NCBI RefSeq assembly: GCF_020857975.1
Contig: NZ_JACWUO010000011.1
Span: forward strand, 83,290 to 147,289
Length of the DNA: 64,000 bases
Direction: 5' to 3'
Source of the DNA: Stenotrophomonas rhizophila
GTDB taxonomy: Bacteria; Pseudomonadota; Gammaproteobacteria; Xanthomonadales; Xanthomonadaceae
Below, piece by piece: positions 43,088 through 52,907 of the stretch. The position numbers and the translations under genes are program-made. Position 1 is the first letter of the stretch. The number at the start of each line of letters is the position of its first letter. The notes beneath the pieces are model-generated. The model had not been told where the DNA came from. It ran no database searches and saw only the letters and a program-made list of their open reading frames with translations.

Positions 43088-44572
43088 TCAGGAATGCGTG
43101 GAATCAGGGGCGGTGGCGCGCGTGGCGGTATCGCCGGACGGGGTGAAGCCACCGCCCAGCGACTGGCTCAGCCGCACCGAAACAAGGATCTGCCGGGACT
43201 GCAGGTCGGCCAGCCGCTGCTGGGATGCCAGCAGCTGCTCTTCGACGGCCAGGACCTCCAGGTAGCTGCCGATCCCGGCGCGGTAGCGCTGCCCGGCCAG
43301 GTCGTGCGCGGCGCGGGCGGTGTCCAGCGCCTGTTGCTGGGCGGCGGCCTGGCTGGCCAGCGAACGCACCGCGTTGACCTGGTCGGCCACATCGCGCAGC
43401 GCGTTGAGCACCGACTGGTTGTAGTCGGCCACGGCCAGGTCGTACTGCGCGTCGGTCTTGTCCAGGTTGGCGCGCAGGCGGCCGCCGTCGAAGATCGGCA
43501 AGCTCAGTGCCGGGCCGAGGAAGGCGAAGGTGGAACCGCTCTTGAGCAGCTGGTCCACTTCACTGGACACCACCCCGCCCAGCGCGGTCAGGTTGAGGCT
43601 GGGGTAGAACTGCGCCTTGGCCGCGTGGATCTGGCGGTTGGCCGCCTCCACCCGCCAGCGCGCGGCCACGATGTCCGGGCGGCGACCGAGCAGCTCGCTC
43701 GGCAGCACGCCGGGCAACTGCAGGGCCAGCGGGTTGAGCGGTCGCGGGCGTTCGATCTGCAGGCCGCGGTCCGGGCCCTGTCCGACCAGCGCGGCCAGCG
43801 CCGTGCGGGCCTCGTCGATCTGCTGGCGGGCGGCCTGTTGCTGCTGCTGCGCGGCGGGAATGCGCGCTTCGGCCTGGCGGGTCTGCAGGTCGCTGTCGAT
43901 CCCGGCACGGCGGCGCTGGGCGGTCAGCTCCAGGGTCTTCTGCGCGCGCGCCAGTTCTTCGCCGGCCACATCGTGGAGCGCCCAGGCATAGCCCAGTTGC
44001 GCGTAGGCCTCGGCGATGGCCGCCGACAGGTTCAGGCGCGCGGCCTGGGCGTCCACTTCGGCGGCATGGCCGCTGTCCACGGCCGCTTCCCAGGCGGCAC
44101 GCTTGCCGCCCCACAGGTCGATGCCGTAACTGAAGCTCAGGTAGGCCTGGCCGCTGCCGGCATAGCTGCCGCCAAGCTCGTCGCCGACCATCGATTCGGG
44201 CAGGCGCACTCCCGTATAGCCGCCGGAAGCGGACACGCTGGGCAGGCGCTCGGCATGGGCGGTGCCGATCTGCGCGCGGGCCTGGCGCAGGCGCGCATCG
44301 GCCGCGTCCAGGCCCGGGTTGCGCTGCAGGCCTTCGGCGATCAACGCGTCCAGTTGTGGGTCGCCCAGCGCGCGCCACCAGTCGGTGGCCGGCCAGCCGG
44401 GCTGGCTCAGGCCATCGGCGGCCAGGGTGCGCTGGGTCTGCAGGCTATCGGCATCGAGCAGCCGGCCGCTGGGCTCGAGCCCGCCGTGGCTGGCGCAGGC
44501 GGCCAGGGCCAACGCCAGTGCGGAGACCAGCAGCGGGCGTAACGAAGTAAGGCGATCGGGGAAGGTGGTCAT
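43088..44572 (-). CDS. emrC: EmrC-type outer-membrane factor of the Emr pump
   Basis: 494 residues from the ATG at 44572, lipoprotein signal (LVSALALALAAC). NodT-subfamily efflux channel with WWRALGDPQLDALIAEGLQRNPGLDAADARLRQARAQIG in the first repeat and LPSELLGRRPDIVAARWRVEAANRQIHAAKAQFYPSLNL in the second. Its ATG overlaps the emrR stop by four bases. E. coli lacks a linked outer-membrane gene; its presence here matches the EmrRCAB operon described in S. maltophilia. Confidence 0.94.
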   Translation of the reverse strand: MTTFPDRLTSLRPLLVSALALALAACASHGGLEPSGRLLDADSLQTQRTLAADGLSQPGWPATDWWRALGDPQLDALIAEGLQRNPGLDAADARLRQARAQIGTAHAERLPSVSASGGYTGVRLPESMVGDELGGSYAGSGQAYLSFSYGIDLWGGKRAAWEAAVDSGHAAEVDAQAARLNLSAAIAEAYAQLGYAWALHDVAGEELARAQKTLELTAQRRRAGIDSDLQTRQAEARIPAAQQQQQAARQQIDEARTALAALVGQGPDRGLQIERPRPLNPLALQLPGVLPSELLGRRPDIVAARWRVEAANRQIHAAKAQFYPSLNLTALGGVVSSEVDQLLKSGSTFAFLGPALSLPIFDGGRLRANLDKTDAQYDLAVADYNQSVLNALRDVADQVNAVRSLASQAAAQQQALDTARAAHDLAGQRYRAGIGSYLEVLAVEEQLLASQQRLADLQSRQILVSVRLSQSLGGGFTPSGDTATRATAPDSTHS

Positions 44573-45015
44573 GGCGTAATCAGGGAGTCGCGTACACGGG
44601 TCATGAGGGAAAGCAGCTGCGCGCGCTCGTCGGTGGACAAATCGCGCATGGCGTCGTTCATCGTCTGGTCGCCGCGCTGCTTCAGCCGGGCCCACAACTG
44701 GCGGCCCTCGTCGGTCAGCACGATCTGCAGTGCCCGCCGGTCCTGGGCATGCGGCTCACGCCGCACACAGCCCATCGCTTCGAGCTTGTCCAATAGCCGG
44801 GTCACCGCACTGGGCACCTGGTCCAAGGCCTGGGCCAACTCGTTGGCGGTGCACGGGGCCTTGGCCGAGAGCACCTTCAAACCGAGGTAGTGGGTGAAAC
44901 CAATGCCGAGGTTTTCCTCGGCCATCGTCGTGTCGAGCTGACGGACCAGGCCGTCGCGCACCTGGCGCAACAGCAGACCGAAGCTGGGAGGCGTGGTTTC
45001 AGGACAGATCATCAT
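44569..45015 (-). CDS. emrR: MarR-family repressor EmrR
   Basis: 148 residues from the ATG at 45015. Winged helix with KAPCTANELAQALDQVPSAVTRLLDKLEAMGCVRREPHAQDRRALQIVLTDEG, including the DxR wing motif of MarR proteins. First gene of emrRCAB, so it represses its own operon and responds to pump substrates. A perfect AT-rich palindrome 27 bases upstream is its likely operator. The second ATG at 45012 is an equally possible start. Confidence 0.92.
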   Translation of the reverse strand: MMICPETTPPSFGLLLRQVRDGLVRQLDTTMAEENLGIGFTHYLGLKVLSAKAPCTANELAQALDQVPSAVTRLLDKLEAMGCVRREPHAQDRRALQIVLTDEGRQLWARLKQRGDQTMNDAMRDLSTDERAQLLSLMTRVRDSLITP

Positions 45016-45041
45016 GGGGCGGCACTTTACTTCCAAAAAAT

Positions 45042-45061
45042 ATATTTCTCAATGGAAATAT
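45042..45061. promoter_or_regulatory. Candidate EmrR operator palindrome
   Basis: ATATTTC-TCAATG-GAAATAT, perfect 7-base arms and 6-base spacer. It lies in an AT-rich island (45031-45080) between the divergent emrR and AraC-family starts, where both promoters must lie. Size and symmetry fit a MarR-family site. Confidence 0.65.
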
Positions 45062-45159
45062 TAAATCTGGAACAAAATGCTGTGTTGCAACAGCCAGAAC
45101 AATGCAGGGGCGCCCACCTTAATGGCCTATTCCAGTGGCCCGGTATTACAATCTGGACA

Positions 45160-46041
45160 ATGAATAACGTTTTCAGGCCAGAGCAGGCTGCCGCCCTCCC
45201 GCCGGCCCAGGTGCGGCATGACGTGCTGGACTGGCTCGAACGCGACGATGGCCAGGCCGTGCTCGGCTTCCAGATCGAGAGCGCGCGCGGGCTGGACCGG
45301 GAAATCGACTGGCACACGCATCGCCGCGCCCAGCTGATCAGCGTCGAGGCGGGCCTGCTGAACATCCGTACCCGCCACGGCAACTGGTCGCTGCCGCCGG
45401 GCTGCGCCGGCTGGATGCCGCCCGGCGAGCCCCACACCGTGGGCATTTCCGGGCCGTTGCGGGGCTGGGGCCTGATCGTCACCGCAGCGGCCGCCCACGA
45501 CCTGCCCGAGCAACCGTGCGTAGTGGCCATCTCCGACCTGCTGCAGGCCCTGGCGGCGCGGGTGACACGCTGGGTGCCCGGCGCCGGCACCGACCTGCGC
45601 CAGCAGCACATGATCGAGGTGCTGCTCGACGAGATCCGCAACGCCCCGCGCCAGCGCATGCACCTGCCGATGCCGCAGGACCGGCGCCTGCTGCGGATCG
45701 CCTCGCAGCTGATCGCCGCGCCGGCCGACGGCCGCAGCCTGGAACAATGGGCGCAATGGGCCGGGCTGTCGCCGCGTACACTGACCCGGCACTTCCGCGA
45801 CGAAACCACGCTCAGCTTCGCCCAGTGGCGCCAGCAGGCCCGCCTGGCCGAGGGCCTGCGCCGGTTGTCGGACGGCCGCAGCGTGTCCGACATCGCCCAC
45901 GAACTGGGGTTCAGCAGCCCCAGCGCCTTCGTCACCGTGTTCCGCCGCCACTTCGGCTGCCCTCCGGGGCGCTACCTGGCACGCAACGGACACCCCCTGA
46001 ATCCATCACGCGGCTTGGCATCCCCGGCCGCATCCGGATAA
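45160..46041 (+). CDS. AraC-family transcriptional regulator divergent from emrRCAB
   Basis: 293 residues from the ATG at 45160 (MNNVFRPEQAAALPP). N-terminal cupin-like sensing domain (REIDWHTHRRAQLISVEAGLLNIRTRHGNWSLPPGCAGWMPPGEPHTV). C-terminal pair of helix-turn-helices (SLEQWAQWAGLSPRTLTRHFRDETTLSFAQWRQQARL and SVSDIAHELGFSSPSAFVTVFRRHFGCPPGRYLA). Similar to AraC proteins that control neighbouring MFS pumps. Its effector is unknown, and whether it acts on the emr operon is open. Confidence 0.9.
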   Translation: MNNVFRPEQAAALPPAQVRHDVLDWLERDDGQAVLGFQIESARGLDREIDWHTHRRAQLISVEAGLLNIRTRHGNWSLPPGCAGWMPPGEPHTVGISGPLRGWGLIVTAAAAHDLPEQPCVVAISDLLQALAARVTRWVPGAGTDLRQQHMIEVLLDEIRNAPRQRMHLPMPQDRRLLRIASQLIAAPADGRSLEQWAQWAGLSPRTLTRHFRDETTLSFAQWRQQARLAEGLRRLSDGRSVSDIAHELGFSSPSAFVTVFRRHFGCPPGRYLARNGHPLNPSRGLASPAASG

Positions 46042-46098
46042 TCGACCGCTGCGAGGGCGACAGCCGTCGCCGTCCCTTGCCACAGGTAACAATCCCGC

Positions 46099-48342
46099 AT
46101 GACCGATCTTGCCCGCCCCGCCTTCCACGGCTTTGAACAGCTGCCCCTGCGCGAGTACGCCGAACGGGCGTACCTGGACTATTCGATGTACGTGGTGCTC
46201 GATCGCGCACTGCCGTTCATCGGCGACGGCCTCAAGCCGGTGCAGCGCCGCATCATCTATGCGATGAGCGAGCTGGGCCTCAATGCCGCCTCCAAGCCGA
46301 AGAAGTCCGCGCGCACCGTGGGCGATGTGATCGGCAAGTACCACCCGCACGGCGACAGCGCGTGCTACGAGGCGCTGGTGCTGATGGCCCAGCCGTTCTC
46401 TTACCGCTACCCGCTGATCGAAGGCCAGGGCAACTTCGGTTCCACCGACGATCCCAAGTCGTTCGCGGCGATGCGTTACACCGAATCCAAGCTGACCCCG
46501 ATCGCCGAGGTGCTGCTGGGCGAAATCAACCACGGCACCACCGACTGGACCCCGAACTTCGACGGCACCCTGGAAGAACCGACCTGGATGCCGGCGCGCC
46601 TGCCGCACCTGCTGCTCAACGGCACCACCGGCATCGCCGTGGGCATGGCCACCGATGTGCCGCCGCACAATCTCAACGAGATCGTCAGCGCGCTGCTGCA
46701 CCTGCTGGACGACCCCGACGCGAGCATCGCCGCGCTGTGCGAACATGTGAAGGGCCCGGACTACCCCAGCCACGCCGAGATCATCACCCCGATCGCCGAC
46801 CTGCGCACCATGTACGAGACCGGCTACGGCAGCGTGCGCGCGCGTTCGACGTTCTTCAAGGAACACACCAACATCGTGATCAACGCGCTGCCGTTCCAGG
46901 TATCGCCGTCCAAGGTGATCGAGCAGATCGCCGCGCAGATGCGGGCCAAGAAGCTGCCGTGGCTGGAAGACATCCGCGATGAATCCGACCACGCCAACCC
47001 GGTGCGGGTGGTGCTGGTGCCGCGCTCCAACCGCGTCGATGCCGACCAGCTGATGGGCCACCTGTTCGCCACCACCGACCTGGAGCGCAGCTACCGGGTC
47101 AACCTCAACGTGATCGGGCTGGACGGGCGTCCGCAGGTGAAGAACCTGAAGATGCTGCTCAGCGAATGGCTGCAGTTCCGCGCCACCACCGTCACCCGCC
47201 GCCTCAACCACCGCCTGCAGAAGGTCGAGCGCCGCCTGCACATGTTGGACGGCCTGCTGGTGGCCTTCCTCAACCTGGATGAAGTGATCCGCATCATCCG
47301 TACCGAGGATGAAGCCAAGCCGGCGTTGATCGCGCGTTTCGCGCTGAGCGAGGAGCAGGCCGAGTACATTCTGGAAACCAAGCTCAAGCAGCTGGCCCGC
47401 CTGGAGGAAATGAAGATCCGTGGCGAGCAGGAGGAGCTGGCCAGGGAGCGCGACAAGATCCTGGCGATCCTGGACAGCAAGGCCAAGCTGAAGAAGCTGA
47501 TCCGCGACGAGCTCACCGCCGATGCCAAGAAGTTCGGCGACGCGCGCCGCTCGCCGCTGGTGCAGCGCGGTGCGGCGCAGGCGATCGACGAGACCGAACT
47601 GGTGCCCAGCGAGCCGATGACCGTGGTGCTGTCGGAAAAGGGCTGGATCCGTGCGGCCAAGGGCCACGACATGGACCCCTCCACCCTGTCCTACCGCGAT
47701 GGCGATGCCCTGCTGGGTTCGGTGCGCGCACGCAGTACCCAGCAGGTGGCGTTCCTGGACAGCGAGGGCCGCGCCTATTCGACCCTGATCCACACCCTGC
47801 CCTCGGCGCGCGGCAACGGCGAACCGCTGACCGGCCGCTTCTCGCCGGCGCCGGGCAGCCAGTTCATCACCCTGGCCAGTGGCGAGAACACCACCCGCTT
47901 CGTGCTGGCCTCCAGCCACGGTTATGGCTTTGTGACCCGCTTCGAGAACCTGACCGGGCGCAACAAGGCCGGCAAGGCCATGCTCAACCTGACCTCCGGT
48001 TCCAAGGTGCTGACCCCGGCGGTGGTCGCCAACCCGGACACCGACCGCATCGTGGCGGTGACCAGTTCGGGCAACCTGCTGGCGATCGCGGCCAGCGACC
48101 TGCCGGAACTGGACAAGGGCAAGGGCAACAAGATCATCGACATCCCCAAGGCCAAGCTCGCCACCGAGCGCGTGGTGGCGGTGGTCTCGGTGTCGCCAGG
48201 CAATACCCTGCTGGTCCGCAGCGGGGCGCGCACCATGAACCTGTCGTTCAAGGACCTGGACACCTACCTGGGCACGCGCGCCACGCGTGGCCATCTGCTG
48301 CCGCGCGGCTGGCAGAAGGTGGAAGGGTTGGCGGTGGAATAG
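46099..48342 (+). CDS. parC: DNA topoisomerase IV subunit A
   Basis: 747 residues. Decatenates daughter chromosomes together with ParE. The catalytic Tyr is Y127 in AAMRYTES. The quinolone region reads [15 protein letters not shown], with Ser87 and Glu91 at the positions of E. coli Ser80 and Glu84, so no classic target-site resistance change is present. Tower and coiled-coil segments ([26 protein letters not shown]) and C-terminal beta-pinwheel blades follow. The stop is followed by a REP and a strong terminator. Confidence 0.97.
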   Translation: MTDLARPAFHGFEQLPLREYAERAYLDYSMYVVLDRALPFIGDGLKPVQRRIIYAMSELGLNAASKPKKSARTVGDVIGKYHPHGDSACYEALVLMAQPFSYRYPLIEGQGNFGSTDDPKSFAAMRYTESKLTPIAEVLLGEINHGTTDWTPNFDGTLEEPTWMPARLPHLLLNGTTGIAVGMATDVPPHNLNEIVSALLHLLDDPDASIAALCEHVKGPDYPSHAEIITPIADLRTMYETGYGSVRARSTFFKEHTNIVINALPFQVSPSKVIEQIAAQMRAKKLPWLEDIRDESDHANPVRVVLVPRSNRVDADQLMGHLFATTDLERSYRVNLNVIGLDGRPQVKNLKMLLSEWLQFRATTVTRRLNHRLQKVERRLHMLDGLLVAFLNLDEVIRIIRTEDEAKPALIARFALSEEQAEYILETKLKQLARLEEMKIRGEQEELARERDKILAILDSKAKLKKLIRDELTADAKKFGDARRSPLVQRGAAQAIDETELVPSEPMTVVLSEKGWIRAAKGHDMDPSTLSYRDGDALLGSVRARSTQQVAFLDSEGRAYSTLIHTLPSARGNGEPLTGRFSPAPGSQFITLASGENTTRFVLASSHGYGFVTRFENLTGRNKAGKAMLNLTSGSKVLTPAVVANPDTDRIVAVTSSGNLLAIAASDLPELDKGKGNKIIDIPKAKLATERVVAVVSVSPGNTLLVRSGARTMNLSFKDLDTYLGTRATRGHLLPRGWQKVEGLAVE

Positions 48343-48384
48343 CGCCGACCGCTGGTCGGTTGCGGTTCTTTCCCTCACCGCGGG

Positions 48385-48408
48385 GAGCCGGCCAGCGGCC
48401 GGCACTAC
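48385..48408 (-). repeat. SMAG-type REP after parC
   Basis: GAGCCGGCCAGCGGCCGGC then ACTAC. An inverted copy follows at 48559, on the other side of the terminator. Confidence 0.85.
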
Positions 48409-48423
48409 CGATCAGACGCGCAC

Positions 48424-48451
48424 AAAAAGGCCGGGTTTCCCCGGCCTTTTT
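48424..48451. terminator. Terminator after parC
   Basis: AAAAAGGCCGGG-TTTC-CCCGGCCTTTTT, perfect 12-bp stem, T-run on both strands. Confidence 0.92.
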
Positions 48452-48558
48452 GCTTGGTGCAACGTCGCTGGCGGGCGGATGCTGGCGGGCGGACGATGGG
48501 TTGTGCGGCTGGCTGGCGAATCGCTGGCTGGCATGCATACCCGGATCAAGTGGCACGG

Positions 48559-48582
48559 GTAGTGCCGGCCGCTGGCCGGCTC
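48559..48582 (+). repeat. SMAG-type REP
   Basis: GTAGTGCCGGCCGCTGGCC then GGCTC, opposite orientation to the copy at 48385. Confidence 0.85.
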
Positions 48583-48607
48583 CACCGCAATGCCCTGATG
48601 CACGCGA

Positions 48608-49096
48608 TCAATGCGCCGGAGAACCTTTGGCATCGATCTTGCTGGTCTGGTACAGCGCCAGCCCGATCCGCTTGATCAGGCCCAGCTGCTGTTCCAGCCA
48701 CCAGGCATGGTCTTCTTCGGTGTCCTTCAACTGCACCAGCAGCATGTCGCGGCTGACATAGTCCTGGTGCTGCTCGCACAGCTTCATGCCGGCGGCCAGG
48801 TTGTGGCGCACGCTGTATTCGGTGTCCAGGTCCTTCTGCAGCATCTCTTCCACGGTCTTGCCGGGCTCGAAGGCATGCGGGCACATGTCCGGGTCGCCAC
48901 CCAGGAACAGGATGCGGCGCAGCAGCGCGTCGGCGTGCTGGGTCTCTTCTTCCATCTCGTGGTTCAGCCGTTCGTACAGGGCGAACAGGCCCTGGTCTTC
49001 ATAACGGCGCGAATGGATGAAGTACTGGTCGCGCGCGGCCAACTCGCCGCGCAGCAGTTCCTTCAGGCAGGCGATGACGTCCGGGTTGCCTTTCAT
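48608..49096 (-). CDS. Bacterioferritin-family ferritin without the haem ligand (FtnA-like)
   Basis: 162 residues from the ATG at 49096 ([15 protein letters not shown]). Iron-storage cage subunit. Di-iron site residues are visible: E18, E51, H54, E93, E127 and H130. Residue 52, which is the haem-binding Met in bacterioferritins, is Thr here (EEETQHAD), as in Pseudomonas FtnA, formerly called BfrA. The subunit should therefore not bind haem by itself. The frame upstream of 49096 is open but is non-coding repeat sequence. Confidence 0.9.
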   Translation of the reverse strand: MKGNPDVIACLKELLRGELAARDQYFIHSRRYEDQGLFALYERLNHEMEEETQHADALLRRILFLGGDPDMCPHAFEPGKTVEEMLQKDLDTEYSVRHNLAAGMKLCEQHQDYVSRDMLLVQLKDTEEDHAWWLEQQLGLIKRIGLALYQTSKIDAKGSPAH

Positions 49097-49249
49097 GGGG
49101 GTGCTCCTGATGAATCGATGGGCGCCATGGTGCCCCATCCGAAATTCCAATGATCTAATCGGAATCAGTTGCAGTTGCGCTTGGCTCGGTATCCACACGA
49201 TCTTCACATCCGCGCCGCTGGCCCGTAGGCGCCGCACCTGTACCGGGCG

Positions 49250-49325
49250 GGATGCAGGGCTTCGGTGATGTTCCTGCGTTTCCCTGCCGATCAGCGTTGT
49301 CGGCAGTCGTTTGGGAACCGACCCT
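49250..49325 (+). repeat. 76-bp direct repeat, copy 1
   Basis: Begins GGATGCAGGGCTTCGGTGAT and ends GGAACCGACCCT. Matches 49494-49569 with about three differences, 244 bases apart. Confidence 0.85.
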
Positions 49326-49493
49326 GCCAGTGGGTTGGCCGGTCGCTGCATCCGGCGCGGATTGATAGCGCCGCCGTATGCGCGCCGCGCCATCGGCATG
49401 GCGGTAGGGTCGGATCCGGATCGACTGCCGACCCAGCCGATGGGTGCAGTGACGCATGGAAACGGCCGAAGCCATTGGGTGGGTCGTGCGCGG

Positions 49494-49569
49494 GGATGCA
49501 GGGCTTCGGTGATGTTCCTGCGTTTCCCTGCCGATCAGCGTTATCGGCAGTCGTTCGGGAACCGACCCT
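49494..49569 (+). repeat. 76-bp direct repeat, copy 2
   Basis: Second copy of 49250-49325. The inverse of its right part begins GTAGGGTCGGTTCCCGAACG, so it contains a GTAG-type REP; it is followed by a further degenerate copy of that part (49609-49641). Confidence 0.85.
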
Positions 49570-49683
49570 ACCGGCGGTGCCTGCAGGTCGCGTTGCCGAT
49601 CATCCCGGTTGACAGTCGTTTGCGAACCGGCCCTGCCGCGAGTTTCCGTTGCGCCCGGCCGCCCAACGCCGGGCGCAGGTCGG

Positions 49684-51069
49684 CTACCGGCGCTTCCACC
49701 GCTCCATTCCGTTCAACAGCGGCCCGGTCATCGCGGTGGTCACCAGCGCCATGATCACCAGCACCGCGAACAGGCGGTCGCCCAGGAAGCCCAGTTCGTA
49801 GCCCAGGTTGAGCACGATCAACTCCATCAACCCGCGGGTGTTCATCAGCGCGCCCAGCTTCCATGCTTCCGCGCTGCCCATTCCGGCACTGCGCGCCGCG
49901 CTCCAGGTTCCCAGCAGCTTGCCCAGGGTGGCCACTGCAATCACCACCACGCACAACAGCGCATCGCTGGCCTGCAGTGCATCGGCGCGCAGGCGCAACC
50001 CGGTCATCGCGAAGAACAGCGGCAACAGCAGGGTCACCGCGAACGGCTCGACCCTGCTGGCCACCGTATGCCGCAACGCCGCATTGCCCGACACCGCCAC
50101 ACCGGCGGCAAACGCACCGAACAAGGCATGGATGCCCAGCATCTCGGTCACCAGCGCACAGCCCAGCGCCATCAGCAGCATGATCAGCAACCAGCGGCCT
50201 TCCTGCCCGGCCGCGATCACCTGCCGCGAAAACCACGGCCGCACCAGGCCCAGCATCAGCGCAACGAAGGCGACCACGCAGACCAGGTTGATCGTCGCCG
50301 GTACCCAGCCCTGCGCCTGCGCGGCGGCCACGATCAATGCCAGCAGGCACCAGGCCGTGGCATCGCCCAAGGCCGCACAGGCGATCGCGGTCTGGCCCAG
50401 CGGCGTGCCGGTCATGCCGCGGTCGGCCAGGATGCGCAGCAGTACCGGGAAGGCGGTGATGCTCAATGAAATGCCCACGAACAGCGCAAAGCCGGTGAAC
50501 CCCACCCCGCCGGGCGCATGCGCGCCGTACAGCCAGATCGCCAGCGCCACACCGAGCACGAACGGCACCGCGATGCCGGCATGGCTGACCACGAACGCGA
50601 AACGGCGACGCCCGCGCAGGCCGCCCAGGTCCAGTTCGGCACCGGCGACCAGCAGGAACATCAGCACCCCCAGCTGGCTGAGCAGGCCCAGCGACCCCAG
50701 CGAAGCGGCCGGAAACAGTGTGCCGTGCACCTGCGGCAACAGCGCGCCCAGCACCAGCGGGCCCATCATCAGGCCGGCGGCCATCTCGCCGATCACACCC
50801 GGTTGGCCCAGACGCCGGAACAACCAGCCGGCGCCCTTGGCCACCAGCAGCAGGACCAGCAACTGCATCAGGAACAGGCCCAGCGGCGCATGCAGGTGCG
50901 CGGCCCAGTCCGTCCCCAGCGACGATTCGGCGCGCGCCACCTGGGTGGCCACGCCGGGGCCGGCGTAGCGCGCCAGGCCCAGGCCCACCAGCAACGGCAC
51001 CGCCACCCAGCCCAGGTAGCGCCATGCCAGCCCGCTGCGGCGCATGCCGCCGGTGGTCCCTGATTCCAT
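49684..51069 (-). CDS. Monovalent cation/proton antiporter (CPA2/Kef type)
   Basis: 461 residues, about 13 membrane helices of the Na/H-exchanger fold: GQPGVIGEMAAGLMMGPLVLG, LGVLMFLLVAGAELDL, FVGISLSITAFPVLLRIL, ACAALGDATAWCLLALIV and MNTRGLMELIVLNLGYELGFL. The GDATAW segment holds the ion-binding Asp. There is no C-terminal TrkA-N domain, unlike KefB/KefC; the protein ends right after the last helix. Ion specificity cannot be read from sequence. Confidence 0.9.
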   Translation of the reverse strand: MESGTTGGMRRSGLAWRYLGWVAVPLLVGLGLARYAGPGVATQVARAESSLGTDWAAHLHAPLGLFLMQLLVLLLVAKGAGWLFRRLGQPGVIGEMAAGLMMGPLVLGALLPQVHGTLFPAASLGSLGLLSQLGVLMFLLVAGAELDLGGLRGRRRFAFVVSHAGIAVPFVLGVALAIWLYGAHAPGGVGFTGFALFVGISLSITAFPVLLRILADRGMTGTPLGQTAIACAALGDATAWCLLALIVAAAQAQGWVPATINLVCVVAFVALMLGLVRPWFSRQVIAAGQEGRWLLIMLLMALGCALVTEMLGIHALFGAFAAGVAVSGNAALRHTVASRVEPFAVTLLLPLFFAMTGLRLRADALQASDALLCVVVIAVATLGKLLGTWSAARSAGMGSAEAWKLGALMNTRGLMELIVLNLGYELGFLGDRLFAVLVIMALVTTAMTGPLLNGMERWKRR

Positions 51070-51160
51070 TACCGATCCCCATCGATTGACGGAGCAATTC
51101 TACGGGCTGGCGGCATTCCCGCCAGTGGCGCGGTGCCGTTGCACCGCGCCGCCGCACGAC

Positions 51161-52852
51161 TCAGGCCAGGGCCTGTTCGTGCACCCCCGCCACCGCACGG
51201 CCGGACGGGTCGGCCATCGCCGCGAAGCTGGCATCCCAGGCGATCGCCGCCGGCGAAGAGCAGGCGATCGACTTGCCGCCCGGCACCGTTTCGGCCGCCG
51301 CCTGGGTCGGGAAGTACTGCTCGAACACATGGCGGTAGTAATACGCTTCCTTGGTCTGCGGCGGGTTGTGCACGAAACGCTTGTCGGCCGCGGCCATCAC
51401 CCGGTCGCTGATCTGTTGTTCGGCGTGCGCCTTGAGCCCATCGATCCAGCCGTAGCCGACGCCATCGCTGAACTGCTCCTTCTGCCGCCACAGGATCGAT
51501 TCGGGCAGATAGCCTTCAAAGGCTTCGCGCAGCACCGCCTTCTCGATCCGGCGCGCGCCGTCGCCGCCCTGCCCGACCATCTTGTGCCGGGCGTCGATGC
51601 GCATGGCCACATCGAGGAACTCGCGGTCCAGGAACGGCACGCGCGGCTCAACCCCCCAGGCCATCATCGACTTGTTGGCGCGCAGGCAGTCGTAGTTGTT
51701 GAGCGCATCGAGCTTGCGCACCAGTTCGTCGTGGAATTCGCGCGCGTTGGGCGCCTTGTGGAAGTAGAGGTAGCCGCCGAAGATTTCGTCGCTGCCCTCG
51801 CCGGACAGCACCATCTTCACCCCCATCGCCTTGATCCGGCGCGCGAGCAGGAACATCGGGGTGGACGCGCGGATGGTGGTGACATCGTAGGTCTCCACGT
51901 GGCGGATCACTTCAGGCAATGCATCCAGGCCTTCCTCGAAGGTGTATTCGAAGCCGTGGTGGACCGTGCCCAGGGCCTGCGCGGCGATTTCCGCGGCGGC
52001 CAGGTCGGGCGAACCCTTCAACCCGATCGCGAAGGAATGCAGGCGCGGCCACCAGGCCTCGCTCTGGTCGCCGTCCTCGATGCGGTGGCGCGCGTAGCGC
52101 GCGGCCACGGCGGCCACCAGCGAGGAATCCAGGCCGCCGGACAACAGCACCCCATACGGCACGTCGGTCATCAGCTGGCGGTGCACGGCGCGTTCGAATG
52201 CCTCGCGCAGCGCGGCACGGTCGGCTTCCACGCCTTCGACCGCGTCGTAGTCGCGCCACGGGCGCTGGTAGTAGCGGGTCAGCGTGCCGGTGGCGCTGTC
52301 GTACCAATGGCCCGGCGGGAACTGGGCGGCGTCGGCGCAGTTGTCCACCAGCGACTTCAGTTCGGAGGCCACCACCAGCCGGCCCGCGCTGTCATGGCCC
52401 CAGTACAGCGGCACCACCCCGATCGGGTCGCGCGCGATCAGCACCCGCTGGGCGTCGCGGTCCCACAGCGCGAAGGCGAAAATGCCGTTGAGGCGGTTCA
52501 ACCACGAGGCCGGCGCGTCTTCACGGTGCAGCGCGTTGATCACCTCGCAGTCCGAACCGGTCTGGAACGCATAGGGCTGGGCCAGTTCGGCCTTCAGTTC
52601 GCGGTGGTTGTAGATCTCGCCGTTGACCGCCAGCGCCAGTTGGCCGTCCTCGGACAGCAGCGGCTGCGAGCCGCCGGCCGGGTCGACGATGGCCAGCCGT
52701 TCGTGAACCAGGATGGCGCCGGCATCGGCATACACCCCGCTCCAGTCCGGGCCACGGTGGCGCTGGCGCTGCGACAGGTCCAGCGCGTGGCGGCGCAGGG
52801 CCGGGAGGTCGTCGCCGGCCTGCAGACCGAAAATACCGAAGATCGAACACAT
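51161..52852 (-). CDS. asnB: Asparagine synthetase B (glutamine-hydrolysing)
   Basis: Makes asparagine from aspartate, glutamine and ATP. 563 residues. The start is fixed by Cys2 (MCSIFGIFGLQ), the glutaminase nucleophile, at the ATG at 52852, preceded by AGGAG. Glutaminase domain (RGPDWSGVY, VNGEIYNHRELK) is followed by the synthetase domain with the PP-loop LLSGGLDSSLVAA and the SGEGSDEIFGGYLYFHKAP motif. Its mRNA has a long leader with an Asn-rich leader peptide and a terminator 56 bases before the start, so it is probably controlled by attenuation. Confidence 0.97.
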   Translation of the reverse strand: MCSIFGIFGLQAGDDLPALRRHALDLSQRQRHRGPDWSGVYADAGAILVHERLAIVDPAGGSQPLLSEDGQLALAVNGEIYNHRELKAELAQPYAFQTGSDCEVINALHREDAPASWLNRLNGIFAFALWDRDAQRVLIARDPIGVVPLYWGHDSAGRLVVASELKSLVDNCADAAQFPPGHWYDSATGTLTRYYQRPWRDYDAVEGVEADRAALREAFERAVHRQLMTDVPYGVLLSGGLDSSLVAAVAARYARHRIEDGDQSEAWWPRLHSFAIGLKGSPDLAAAEIAAQALGTVHHGFEYTFEEGLDALPEVIRHVETYDVTTIRASTPMFLLARRIKAMGVKMVLSGEGSDEIFGGYLYFHKAPNAREFHDELVRKLDALNNYDCLRANKSMMAWGVEPRVPFLDREFLDVAMRIDARHKMVGQGGDGARRIEKAVLREAFEGYLPESILWRQKEQFSDGVGYGWIDGLKAHAEQQISDRVMAAADKRFVHNPPQTKEAYYYRHVFEQYFPTQAAAETVPGGKSIACSSPAAIAWDASFAAMADPSGRAVAGVHEQALA

Positions 52853-52907
52853 GGGAACAACTCCTGGTGATGGGGGATACACGTAGTGCATGCGTTCGAG
52901 CGGCCAC

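Larger units (their letters stand above)
49097..49683. other. Gene-free stretch with a duplicated repeat
   Basis: About 590 bases between the ferritin and antiporter genes, with no credible gene. The first 120 bases upstream of the ferritin should hold its promoter; I see no strong Fur box. The remainder is repeat: a 76-base direct repeat and a GTAGGGTCGGATCC-type palindrome at 49403-49430. Confidence 0.65.

Noticed and set aside
46006..48405. 799-codon leftward open frame
   Set aside because: Shadow of parC.
49097..49399. N-terminal extension of the ferritin
   Set aside because: Runs through the direct repeat; ferritins start at MKG, which aligns exactly with the family.
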